Shown here in pieces: positions 1-7,126 of a DNA stretch of 12,926 bases (within the stretch, counting starts at the first letter, position 1; every line of letters starts with the position of its first letter). The stretch comes from an uncultured Porphyromonadaceae bacterium. GTDB taxonomy: Bacteria; Bacteroidota; Bacteroidia; Bacteroidales; Muribaculaceae. Below the pieces are notes generated by a model. The model did not search any database. It worked only from the letters and a program-made list of their open reading frames with translations, and was not told the DNA's origin. The translations under genes and the position numbers were made by a program. The DNA lies in assembly GCA_947175225.1 (NCBI GenBank), contig CAMWLX010000055.1, positions 1-12,926 of the forward strand, in the 5' to 3' direction.

Positions 1-436
1 ATTCTGATAGAAATGCCGTCCAAAGCAGGACGTATGTTTCCCTGACTTCAAGAATGACAAAGTAAGTTTCCTCATCGGTTTCAAGGGCAATACATACGCG
101 ATTACTCGACCGTTGACGTGATTGTCTCCAGAATTTCAGGTGCCATTCATCAACATTTTCAATCGCAGGTCGTGCCCATGGCATACATTCACATCGGCGT
201 AAATCCGGTTGCCGTTCAGATTCAATCTCACCTTTGTGGGTCATGTGATAGAATGTATAAGCCCGTTCCTGAAATGCCGGATGGTACTTCAGATTAAGTT
301 TATGAGATCCAAATGTCGTCTTATGTCTGATGAAATCCCTCTCAAAAACTTCATAAACTGCATCAATATATGCCTTGTAGTTTCCTCCGTAATCTTCAAG
401 GCATATCTTATACGGCAACAAATCTTTATCTATCAT
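1..436 (-). CDS. Unrecognised protein, N-terminal 145 residues (runs off left edge)
   Basis: The reading frame starts with ATG at 436-434 and is open without a stop to the window edge, so the C-terminus is missing. The start overlaps the stop of the upstream DUF3800 gene as ATGA (433-436), which suggests translational coupling and a shared function. The visible protein is soluble, with no signal peptide or membrane segment. Recognisable stretches are MPWARPAIENVDEWHLKFW at about residues 85-103 and, near the cut end, a strand-rich stretch YFVILEVRETYVLLWTAF at about 125-142. That second pattern (Y-x-V-I-L-x-x-R-x-x-Y-x-L-x-T-A) recalls small RelE/Barnase-like RNase folds found in phage and toxin proteins. 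This is a resemblance from memory, not a proven assignment. Codon order was checked triplet by triplet and has no frameshift. Confidence 0.7.
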   Translation of the reverse strand, partial: MIDKDLLPYKICLEDYGGNYKAYIDAVYEVFERDFIRHKTTFGSHKLNLKYHPAFQERAYTFYHMTHKGEIESERQPDLRRCECMPWARPAIENVDEWHLKFWRQSRQRSSNRVCIALETDEETYFVILEVRETYVLLWTAFLSE

Positions 437-1131
437 ACCTGATGCCAAACGAACAGATTAAACTTATTCTCTCGATAAAGTGTGCTGCGTAACAGTTGAT
501 AGCCGGCTCGCTGACGAATCCTGTCAATAACAGCCATCTTTGCAGAACTCTCGCGAAGACCGCGGTGAACATACGAAAGCGCACCGATAAACAGATCGGC
601 GAGAGCCACCAATTCAAGCTCATGCGAACGCACTTGCTGTACCCGTTTTATCATCTCGCGGTCAAAATCATAACGGCTGTTACATAGATATTCGTGTAGC
701 TTACGCACTTTTTCCTCACCTTGGGTATCCTTGATATCAAGATATATGTTATAAGAAGCTCCCGGCTCCAGAATGGTTTTCAGTAGCCTGAAATAACATT
801 TGTAGTAAAACTCGTCATGCGTCTGGCCGAAATCTTCATGCCTGAGTTCTCCCTTATTGGGGATTATGAACGCTCTGAAATGCAAATCCGGATTATCGAA
901 AAAGAAGTCCACTAGCGCAAGATAGAAATCAACACGAGCTGGAGAAATCTTATTCCATTTTATTTCAAACTTTGGATTAAGATTATACCTAACCTTCAAC
1001 TCTCGCAACTGTCGTGCTATTCGTTTCTTCTTTTCATCCGGGCACCAGATGCCTCCAAGCACCATCGCTTTCTGCCTGTCATGCTCAAGATGACAACTCT
1101 CGTCGCAGTAGATATTGAATATATTTCTCAT
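433..1131 (-). CDS. DUF3800 family protein (RNase H-like fold, putative nuclease)
   Basis: This 232-residue protein has the hallmarks of DUF3800, a family predicted to have an RNase H-like fold and common in phages and defence islands. Its biochemical role is largely unproven. Visible motifs are the N-terminal strand IYCDES with D10 and E11, the EIKW block with E56, K58 and W59, the strand YLDIKD with D132 and D135, and the C-terminal helix ELVALADLFIGALSY with D179. These acidic residues sit where a metal-binding D-E-D-D set is expected, so the enzyme looks intact. Length is normal for the family. The stop overlaps the next gene by 4 nt (ATGA). Upstream, 31 nt separate it from a RhuM fragment, so it probably shares the leftward transcript from the restriction operon. 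The sequence just before ATG is AT-rich without a Shine-Dalgarno site, as is usual in Bacteroidetes. No promoter of its own is visible. Confidence 0.85.
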   Translation of the reverse strand: MRNIFNIYCDESCHLEHDRQKAMVLGGIWCPDEKKKRIARQLRELKVRYNLNPKFEIKWNKISPARVDFYLALVDFFFDNPDLHFRAFIIPNKGELRHEDFGQTHDEFYYKCYFRLLKTILEPGASYNIYLDIKDTQGEEKVRKLHEYLCNSRYDFDREMIKRVQQVRSHELELVALADLFIGALSYVHRGLRESSAKMAVIDRIRQRAGYQLLRSTLYRENKFNLFVWHQV

Positions 1132-1162
1132 CTAATATGTAAAATTAGCCATTAACCTAAAT

Positions 1163-1294
1163 TTATATCATTCTCAATCCATTTATGCACTCCGCCATCT
1201 GGACGGCAGTGGACCAAACAGATTCATCAGCAAGAACATCGATCTTAGTCTTGCCTCTCTGCGTCTGAAAGAGTATTATCTGTCCACTATTCAT
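1163..1294 (-). pseudogene. RhuM-family N-terminal fragment (43 codons)
   Basis: Between the PIN gene and the DUF3800 gene a short frame starts ATG at 1294-1292, one base after the PIN gene stop (1298-1296), and ends TAA at 1165-1163. Its start, MNSGQIILFQTQRGKTKIDV, followed by DESVW and QMAE, matches the N-terminus of RhuM-family proteins (typically ...VWLTQAQMAELF...), which run to several hundred residues and are often found inside type I restriction operons. Here the motif is altered (VWSTAVQMAEC) and the similarity stops after about 35 residues. No continuation is visible in the next 31 bases before the DUF3800 start. The simplest reading is a large deletion or replacement that removed the rest of the gene. 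The remnant may still be translated by coupling to the PIN gene. The family call is from memory of the conserved N-terminus. Confidence 0.6.
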
Positions 1295-1295
1295 A

Positions 1296-2579
1296 CTATT
1301 TGACTTTTAGGATTAATTCTCCTACTATAGGTTCAATATTTGACTCATCGCTTATCGCCCATTTAATGACAAAATCTCCTTTCTCACGAGCAAATACGAA
1401 AATCCTATCTGGTATTTTTAGTGAAATTTCGAAATTATGATTCAGCGACGGCAACTCAATAAAAGAAGATTTAACTGTAGACGTATCGGGGTGCCAATGA
1501 GACTCATATATCTTATTGTCGTTTTCATAAAATCTATGGTTTACATAGTCATAACTATGAATCGCCAGTGCTTGCTCCGCAAGTTGTGATAATTTTTTGT
1601 CTTGTTTAGTTTGTAATTTCGGTTTGTTAGGTGGTGTAATATCAATATCGTAGAAGGAATTTTCGTCAACAATAATGATGCCCTCAGGGTATACAATCTC
1701 CACACCCATTTTACCTGTAGGTTCGGTACCATTATTAACGATCGAAAACTTTATCTCAGTTACATGCTTATCTATTACTAGAGCATTTAATTTGACATAC
1801 CTAAGTTTAACTAACTCATCAATATAAGCAGTTATGTTTCCATTGTACTCCTCAATTTCTTCATCTGAATAGGGACATATCAAACTTCTAACTTGAGCGT
1901 CCGATATACTATGTAGTAAAGCTGGTCGTACATATTTATATGGCGGATTATCAACAATTAGATCTTCTTTATATTTTTGAATAAGTTGACTAAAATCTGG
2001 TGATAGATATTGTGGTATTTCAATAACTGTTTCACCATTTCTAAAAGTCAATATTGGATTAGAACGACGGTTTTTATATTGTAAAATTTCACGCTCTAAT
2101 TCCTTAATTCTTTTTTCTTCTTCGGTAGGTTCTTGCGAAAGTCGATTAGTGGGAGTATCATCAGGCATTTTGAAATCCAAATCTGCTTGTTTTGCCCTGA
2201 ACTTCATACCAATATCAAACGATACTATAACCTTGCGCCCTTCGCAAGAGAATGCTTTAGCTGCGGCAATAATATATTCATCTTCTCGTCCATAACTATA
2301 GGTGGAAGTGGATGGGTCAATAATACCTTGATCACAGAAAATTAAATTAATCCCATTGAATTTTCTGCCATCAAGATAATCTGATAATATTTTATAAATA
2401 GATTTAGCTCTATTGCGAATTTTACCTTTTGCTGAATCCTTATGTTTATCAATCTCATCAAGAACAGTTGGACAAATTACTAATACAACCTCTTTGTCGT
2501 TTAATAATTTTGTCCAATTTATTCCTTCAAAAACTTTGAAGTGAAGAAGGAGATTAGTATCAACAAACGCATATGTCAT
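1296..2579 (-). CDS. PIN-domain nuclease with C-terminal beta-rich domain
   Basis: This is a 427-residue protein. Residues 1-130 are a PIN ribonuclease domain: AFVDTN with D7, LDEIDKHK with E42 and D44, REDEYIIAAA with D100, and VSFDIGMKFRA with D122. These give the full acidic metal-binding set expected of an active nuclease. A charged, probably coiled-coil stretch follows (about 150-173, EEEKRIKELEREILQYKNRR), then a mixed region and a beta-rich C-terminal part (about 265-427) with IKFSIVNNGTEPTGKMGVEI, which looks like an Ig-like or sensor fold. It is far longer than a VapC toxin (about 130 residues), and no VapB-like antitoxin is visible beside it. The gene is clearly more AT-rich than hsdM, hsdS and hsdR, which suggests separate acquisition. 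Its start follows a remnant frame by 3 nt and its stop lies 1 nt before the RhuM fragment. RNA is the likely target of the PIN part; the role of the C-terminal part is unknown. Confidence 0.8.
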   Translation of the reverse strand: MTYAFVDTNLLLHFKVFEGINWTKLLNDKEVVLVICPTVLDEIDKHKDSAKGKIRNRAKSIYKILSDYLDGRKFNGINLIFCDQGIIDPSTSTYSYGREDEYIIAAAKAFSCEGRKVIVSFDIGMKFRAKQADLDFKMPDDTPTNRLSQEPTEEEKRIKELEREILQYKNRRSNPILTFRNGETVIEIPQYLSPDFSQLIQKYKEDLIVDNPPYKYVRPALLHSISDAQVRSLICPYSDEEIEEYNGNITAYIDELVKLRYVKLNALVIDKHVTEIKFSIVNNGTEPTGKMGVEIVYPEGIIIVDENSFYDIDITPPNKPKLQTKQDKKLSQLAEQALAIHSYDYVNHRFYENDNKIYESHWHPDTSTVKSSFIELPSLNHNFEISLKIPDRIFVFAREKGDFVIKWAISDESNIEPIVGELILKVK

Positions 2580-2582
2580 AAC

Positions 2583-2696
2583 TTAATGCCAATCGTTAAG
2601 GTTTTCAATATAGTTGTCGAGGTCTGAGTCTTCGAAGAAATCCACCAACTTATCGGTATTTGATAACTGTTTTATAGTCCTTAATACACACTGACT
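2583..2696 (-). pseudogene. 37-codon remnant in frame between hsdR stop and PIN gene
   Basis: After the hsdR TAA (2699-2697) the same frame stays open for 37 codons and closes with TAA at 2585-2583, leaving GTT and then the PIN gene ATG. The encoded stretch looks protein-like, with DKLVDFFEDSDLDNYIENL near its end. It is acidic and amphipathic, and contains no ATG; the only possible starts are TTG and GTG at codons 17-18. I do not recognise it. It could be the C-terminal end of a lost gene, the former C-terminus of HsdR cut by a nonsense change, or a tiny GTG-started peptide. HsdR itself appears to end at a usual length, so a remnant of another gene is favoured. The link to the PIN gene is a 3-nt gap only. 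Confidence 0.4.
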
Positions 2697-5600
2697 TTAA
2701 TCGTTAAATTCAGGAATTTGGTCTATATCGAAACCGCCATCAAGAATGAAGGCTCGGACATATTTCATTGCTCTGATACCTACCAATGGTTTCGGAACGG
2801 GTCGGTCTTCTATATGCTCAAGGAACGCTTGTGCTTGAGTACGGTCAAGAGTCATCATAAGAGCATCAAGTTTTCCGCCCCGATTAATATCATCTTCGGT
2901 GAGGTGTTGAGAAACGAGATTGCGTAGCATATCTTCGTCAACTCCAATACTTCCGGCAAAACGGTGGAGTTGGTCGTTCTTGGCTTCTTCGCGGTATTCA
3001 ACGATATAGTCCATTAATGTCTTACCTCTATCCGGCTCTACGCTACCACTCTGAACATCATGCAAGAAAAGAGCCGCAAATTTTTGGTCTTCTGATGATA
3101 GAGTTGCAAACGACCTATGCAATTCATCGCGCAAAGGTGCGAGGATTTCTTCTTCCTCCTGATTGTAAAGAGCAGTGATATATCTTTCAAATCGTGAGTT
3201 CATATAATCGGCATCAATTTTGCCCGTCGCTTGCTCTACGAGATAGGTGTCTATCTCGTAAGGAACATCATCGTCGCCCCCTGTTCCTGTTCCTCTTTCC
3301 AAAAATAGTTCCCGGTATCGTTGGGCGAGGGTGTCATAGATATGCTCGTCGAATCTTAGTGTAACGCTCCGTCGGCGCGGAGTATGCTCGTCGGGTTCAT
3401 AGAAATATCGTTTACGCTTCCATACGAAGCCTTGAAGTTTGGCTGCTTCAAGGTGAGCATTCAGTATCCTCCATTCTTTAGCGAACTGCTGACGTACAGA
3501 GCGGTCTTCAGGCAGTGATGCAAAATTCTCTATACCTGCGTGATTAAACATAAACTCGATTTCAGCAAAATGCGAGTTCATGCCGTTAATATTGTGTTCA
3601 AGTTTTTGCACAAATAGTTCGAGCGGATTGCCGTCGGCATATAGCTCAACCGCGTTTTCGATATTCTGCTTCATGGTGTTTACCTTTCGGTAGTAGCGAA
3701 TAATTCCGAAAGGCTTATCAGGACCGAAAATGCGATTAGTGCGAGAAAAACCTTGGATAAGATTTTCGTATGTCAATATCTTATCCATATAGAGTGTATT
3801 AACCCATTTGCTATCGAACCCGGTTAACATCTGATCTACCACAATCATAATATTAAGTTGTTGGTCGGGGGTAATACGATTGTATGGTTTCTTATGACTC
3901 ATTCGCTTTGACACATCTTTCTTGAAGGCTTGCCATGTAGGAATTGAGAATTTGACATCGAACATATTGTTATAATCCGAAAGGATTTCAACAAGACCAT
4001 CTTCCTTGACTGTCGCCCCTCCATTGTTGTCAATACTTGGGTCAAATATTGCCGTAATATTCAGTTCAGGCATTTCAGCCTTAAGCAAACGGTAATATTC
4101 TATTGCCTCCGGGATAGAAGAAGTGGCGAATATCGCATGAAATTTATCTCCATGACTGAGCGTAGAGAAGTTCTCTTTGATATCAGAGACAACAGCGCGG
4201 CGGTGGCTATCTGTCTGGTATATACTATTACCAATATAGTCCTCAATACCCTTGACATAGTTACCGGCTTCATCAATGTAAGAAGCCATAGGCACATCGA
4301 GTATATAGTGATTATATGTTAATACTCGCTCCTGAGACTCCCAAATATCGTTTATGTCGTTGACTTTGCATTTCTCCATAGCGACAATTCTTCGCATGTC
4401 TACTTCTTTGTAAGTGCTTACCATATAAGGGTCAAATCCAAGTACATTTTTGTCCCTGATGCCATCGGCTATAGTATAGGTATGAAGCACATCTCCGAAA
4501 ATATCGCTTGTCTCGGTCATTTTAATGGCGTTAGGGCTTTTTATCGGAGTCCCTGTAAAACCAAAGAACAATGCGTTAGGGAAAGTGCGCTTGATAGTAA
4601 GCAGCATATCCCCGAATGTGGAACGGTGGCACTCGTCGATAATGAACACTATGCGCTTGGAACGTATCTTGTCAAGGCGTTTGGAGTCATAACCTCCTTC
4701 CTCTCCGCGTTTATGGTCATAGACCAAAGCCATCTTCTGAATAGAAGTAACAATAAGTTTCATCGCGTCTGAGGGAGCTTCCAACTTATTGACAAGTATA
4801 TCAGTGTTAGCGGTGTCCTGCACTTCCTCATTATCGGCGGCAAAACCTCTATATTCATCTACGCTTTGCGTACCGAGTTCAATACGATCCATCAGGAACA
4901 CTACCTTGTCGGCATTACGACTTTGCGAAATGAGTTGAGCCGACTTAAACGAGGTCATAGTTTTGCCCGAACCGGTGGTGTGCCAAATGTAGCCGCCACG
5001 CTGCTGTGTATCGTCCCAATGTTTGGTTGTCACTGCATCATTTATTCTTGAAGCGGCATAATACTGGTAGCTACGCATCACTTTCAGAATACCATCGCGA
5101 CTATCGGGCACAGTGTAAAATCCGATCATCTGATGAGCCATAGGAATGGAAAGAAGATTATCAACAATCTTATTCCACTCTTTCGTTGGGTTGTTATAAA
5201 AATCAGCCCAACGGAAAAAGAAGTCAGAGTTAAATTTACCTTCCGGACCGGGATTGGCAAAGTAAAGCGTATCTTCAGGTGTCATAGCCACGAAGATTTG
5301 AACTAATGAGAACAAGCCTTGCGAGAATATACCCTCTTTGGAATACTTCTCAATTTGGTTAGATGCTTGACTAACATCTATACCTGACTTCTTTAACTCG
5401 ATATGCACCACCGGCATACCATTGATAAGAAGCATAAGGTCGCCTCGTCGGTTATTAAGCAGTGGCGACGCTGTTGGGAACTGCGGTTGCTGAACAATTT
5501 GATAGCGACTTTGACCGGCGGCAATCTCCTGAGGGTCGTAGATTTTTAGAGTAACTTCCTTGCCGAAGTGTTCTCGATCATCCTCGTTATCGCGCTTTAT

Positions 5601-5876
5601 CGAGGTGGTGCCTCCGTTGATGAAGCCGTTAAGCGCAAGAGGATTATGCAAACCATTTATGCGGTCAATGATTTGCTGCATTTCACCCTCAGTAAGCGGG
5701 TAATCACCGAGACGGTCTCGGTGGCGATTATTCTCAAAAAGAATATTAGCCCAGTTGCGAATAAGGTCTTGCTCCGTTGGGTAGCGGAGTACTTCTTTCT
5801 CCCAGCCGCGAGTTTGTAGTTTAGCGATTAATGCAGCTTCAAACTTAGGTTCACTATCAAAATGCGTTTGGTTCAT
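2697..5876 (-). CDS. hsdR: Type I restriction enzyme, restriction/translocase subunit HsdR
   Basis: HsdR is the ATP-driven DNA translocase and endonuclease of the type I complex (R2M2S). It cuts unmethylated DNA far from the recognition site. The 1059 residues show all expected parts: an N-terminal PD-(D/E)xK nuclease with D146 and E160-x-K162 (IELKK) followed by the Q174-x3-Y178 motif, Walker A TGSGKT at 301-306, the DECH box at 414-417, TGTP at 441-444, LTGFD at 684-688, and motif VI QGFSRTNR at 708-715. A helical C-terminus used for complex assembly follows. No frameshift or missing catalytic residue is seen, so the enzyme should be active. The ATG at 5876-5874 overlaps the hsdS stop as ATGA, so translation is coupled to hsdS. 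The start is supported by the usual N-terminal segment leading into the nuclease domain. Length is normal for the family. Confidence 0.95.
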   Translation of the reverse strand: MNQTHFDSEPKFEAALIAKLQTRGWEKEVLRYPTEQDLIRNWANILFENNRHRDRLGDYPLTEGEMQQIIDRINGLHNPLALNGFINGGTTSIKRDNEDDREHFGKEVTLKIYDPQEIAAGQSRYQIVQQPQFPTASPLLNNRRGDLMLLINGMPVVHIELKKSGIDVSQASNQIEKYSKEGIFSQGLFSLVQIFVAMTPEDTLYFANPGPEGKFNSDFFFRWADFYNNPTKEWNKIVDNLLSIPMAHQMIGFYTVPDSRDGILKVMRSYQYYAASRINDAVTTKHWDDTQQRGGYIWHTTGSGKTMTSFKSAQLISQSRNADKVVFLMDRIELGTQSVDEYRGFAADNEEVQDTANTDILVNKLEAPSDAMKLIVTSIQKMALVYDHKRGEEGGYDSKRLDKIRSKRIVFIIDECHRSTFGDMLLTIKRTFPNALFFGFTGTPIKSPNAIKMTETSDIFGDVLHTYTIADGIRDKNVLGFDPYMVSTYKEVDMRRIVAMEKCKVNDINDIWESQERVLTYNHYILDVPMASYIDEAGNYVKGIEDYIGNSIYQTDSHRRAVVSDIKENFSTLSHGDKFHAIFATSSIPEAIEYYRLLKAEMPELNITAIFDPSIDNNGGATVKEDGLVEILSDYNNMFDVKFSIPTWQAFKKDVSKRMSHKKPYNRITPDQQLNIMIVVDQMLTGFDSKWVNTLYMDKILTYENLIQGFSRTNRIFGPDKPFGIIRYYRKVNTMKQNIENAVELYADGNPLELFVQKLEHNINGMNSHFAEIEFMFNHAGIENFASLPEDRSVRQQFAKEWRILNAHLEAAKLQGFVWKRKRYFYEPDEHTPRRRSVTLRFDEHIYDTLAQRYRELFLERGTGTGGDDDVPYEIDTYLVEQATGKIDADYMNSRFERYITALYNQEEEEILAPLRDELHRSFATLSSEDQKFAALFLHDVQSGSVEPDRGKTLMDYIVEYREEAKNDQLHRFAGSIGVDEDMLRNLVSQHLTEDDINRGGKLDALMMTLDRTQAQAFLEHIEDRPVPKPLVGIRAMKYVRAFILDGGFDIDQIPEFND

Positions 5877-7126
5877 TGCGCGGTATTATTAATAAACATC
5901 TTGTCGAGACAAGACTGTTTGAGGTTTTGTAATTTTTCGAGTTTCTGACGCTTGGATGAAATGATAGCATCAATATTTCGAAAATAATTTCCAATTTTCT
6001 GCTGTTCGACTAATGTTGGAACATAAAAGGAGAATTCGGCATATTGTTCTGCATTCACTCCTGGCTGACCAGAACGCTGAGCAGAGATTGTTATATAGTC
6101 CCAATACATTTTTGTATTAGTCATTTGGAATATAAAAGATGAGTCATACTCATTTGATATTTTCGCTCGAATAAGGAAACCTGCCCAATACACATTCCCA
6201 TCCTTTTTATCGTACAAATACGTTTTGCCAACGCTTGCTCCTGTTCTAGCAAAAACAATGTCATTCGGTTGAAGTTTGAATTCCTCAGACAATGACTCTG
6301 TATCAGGTGAAGTCAGATCTGTCTGATTAAATTGATGTGTTACATCATCAATATCAGTAATCCTTAAATATTTATGTACTCCGTTAAATTTTTTTGATGG
6401 TGCATTTAGCCCATATTTGAAAGACTCACATACTTGCTTAAATTTTATAAACTGCCATGGCTCGCTGAATCCCTCAAATCGAATATCGGGGACGGTTTTT
6501 CCGGGACGCGGAAACATCTTTTGGAGTGACGCAGTTTTCATATTCTCCAATCTGGAAATCTCGGCTTCGGTTTCCTTAATAAGCTCATCGATATTTTCAA
6601 AGAGTGATGTTATTGAGTTTCGTTCTTCCTTAGTAGAAGGGAAATCGAGATTATACTTTTGGAGGTCAGAGATATTAACAGCGGCAAGTCCTCCGGCATT
6701 AACGTTACGTCTGCACCAGTCACCGAGACCATAGAAGCGATAGAGTAAGTACTTGGCTTCCAGCCAAGACCAGCGATTTACGGTTTGGAAAACCGTAAAT
6801 TGCTGATTCGCAAGCGAATCAGCAATTAGGAGAGCGTGCTCTCCAATTGTTGCGGTTGTCGAAACAATAATGCTCCCGGCAGGGAAAAGTCCTGAGGACT
6901 TCACGGCTTCGGGGGTTACATGCTGAATTGAATCTGACAAAACACGTCCGTTTTCTCGAATATCCTCCATTCTGAACCAAGGAATGCTGCCTTTAGTCCA
7001 AAATGCGGGATTGGCTTTTGAAGGTGTATAGCCATTGCCAAGAGTAAATACCTCTCTAACTTTCGCTTGCTGCCACTCGTCAGTGAAGCCCTTGAATCTT
7101 ATTTCAGGGATAAGCGGTTTACTCAT
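5873..7126 (-). CDS. hsdS: Type I restriction-modification specificity subunit HsdS
   Basis: HsdS sets the bipartite DNA target of both methylation and cleavage. The 417 residues contain two half-subunits, each opening with a near-identical block: PEIRFKGFTDEWQ at 7-19 and PDIRFEGFSEPWQ at 213-225. Target-recognition domain 1 covers about 20-170 and domain 2 about 226-375. The spacer helices are at about 176-205 (ELIKETEAEISRLENMK) and 380-412 (SSKRQKLEKLQNLKQSCL). The ATG at 7126-7124 is chosen over an upstream ATG at 7192 because it places MSKPLIPEIRFKGF at the N-terminus, as in family members, and overlaps the hsdM end by only 8 nt. The upstream extension would lie wholly within hsdM. The stop overlaps hsdR by 4 nt. 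Domain 1 carries a remarkable run of perfect DNA hairpins (see separate entry). No second hsdS or recombinase is visible, so there is no sign of an inversion switch here. Confidence 0.93.
   Translation of the reverse strand: MSKPLIPEIRFKGFTDEWQQAKVREVFTLGNGYTPSKANPAFWTKGSIPWFRMEDIRENGRVLSDSIQHVTPEAVKSSGLFPAGSIIVSTTATIGEHALLIADSLANQQFTVFQTVNRWSWLEAKYLLYRFYGLGDWCRRNVNAGGLAAVNISDLQKYNLDFPSTKEERNSITSLFENIDELIKETEAEISRLENMKTASLQKMFPRPGKTVPDIRFEGFSEPWQFIKFKQVCESFKYGLNAPSKKFNGVHKYLRITDIDDVTHQFNQTDLTSPDTESLSEEFKLQPNDIVFARTGASVGKTYLYDKKDGNVYWAGFLIRAKISNEYDSSFIFQMTNTKMYWDYITISAQRSGQPGVNAEQYAEFSFYVPTLVEQQKIGNYFRNIDAIISSKRQKLEKLQNLKQSCLDKMFINNTAQ
6752..6901. repeat. Cluster of five perfect inverted repeats inside hsdS domain 1
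   Basis: Five perfect hairpins with very small loops lie in the coding sequence of HsdS residues 76-125. They are 6752-6758/6762-6768 (7 bp, 3-nt loop), 6776-6786/6790-6800 (11 bp, 3-nt loop), 6798-6811/6814-6827 (14 bp, 2-nt loop), 6829-6835/6838-6844 (7 bp, 2-nt loop) and 6887-6892/6896-6901 (6 bp, 3-nt loop). The first four tile 6752-6844 almost without gaps, and two share three bases. Their stem sequences differ, so this is not one repeat copied. The encoded protein (TIGEHALLIADSLANQQF region) still reads like a normal recognition domain. The arrangement is read directly from the bases; its cause is unknown. Confidence 0.9.

Noticed and set aside
209..442. Plus-strand 77-codon frame
   Set aside because: It is the reverse shadow of the left-edge minus-strand gene, which has an intact frame and an ATGA link to its neighbour.
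5873..7126. Phase-variable hsdS by inversion
   Set aside because: No second hsdS or partial copy and no site-specific recombinase is visible in the window; the inverted repeats in domain 1 are short local hairpins, not distant exchange sites.
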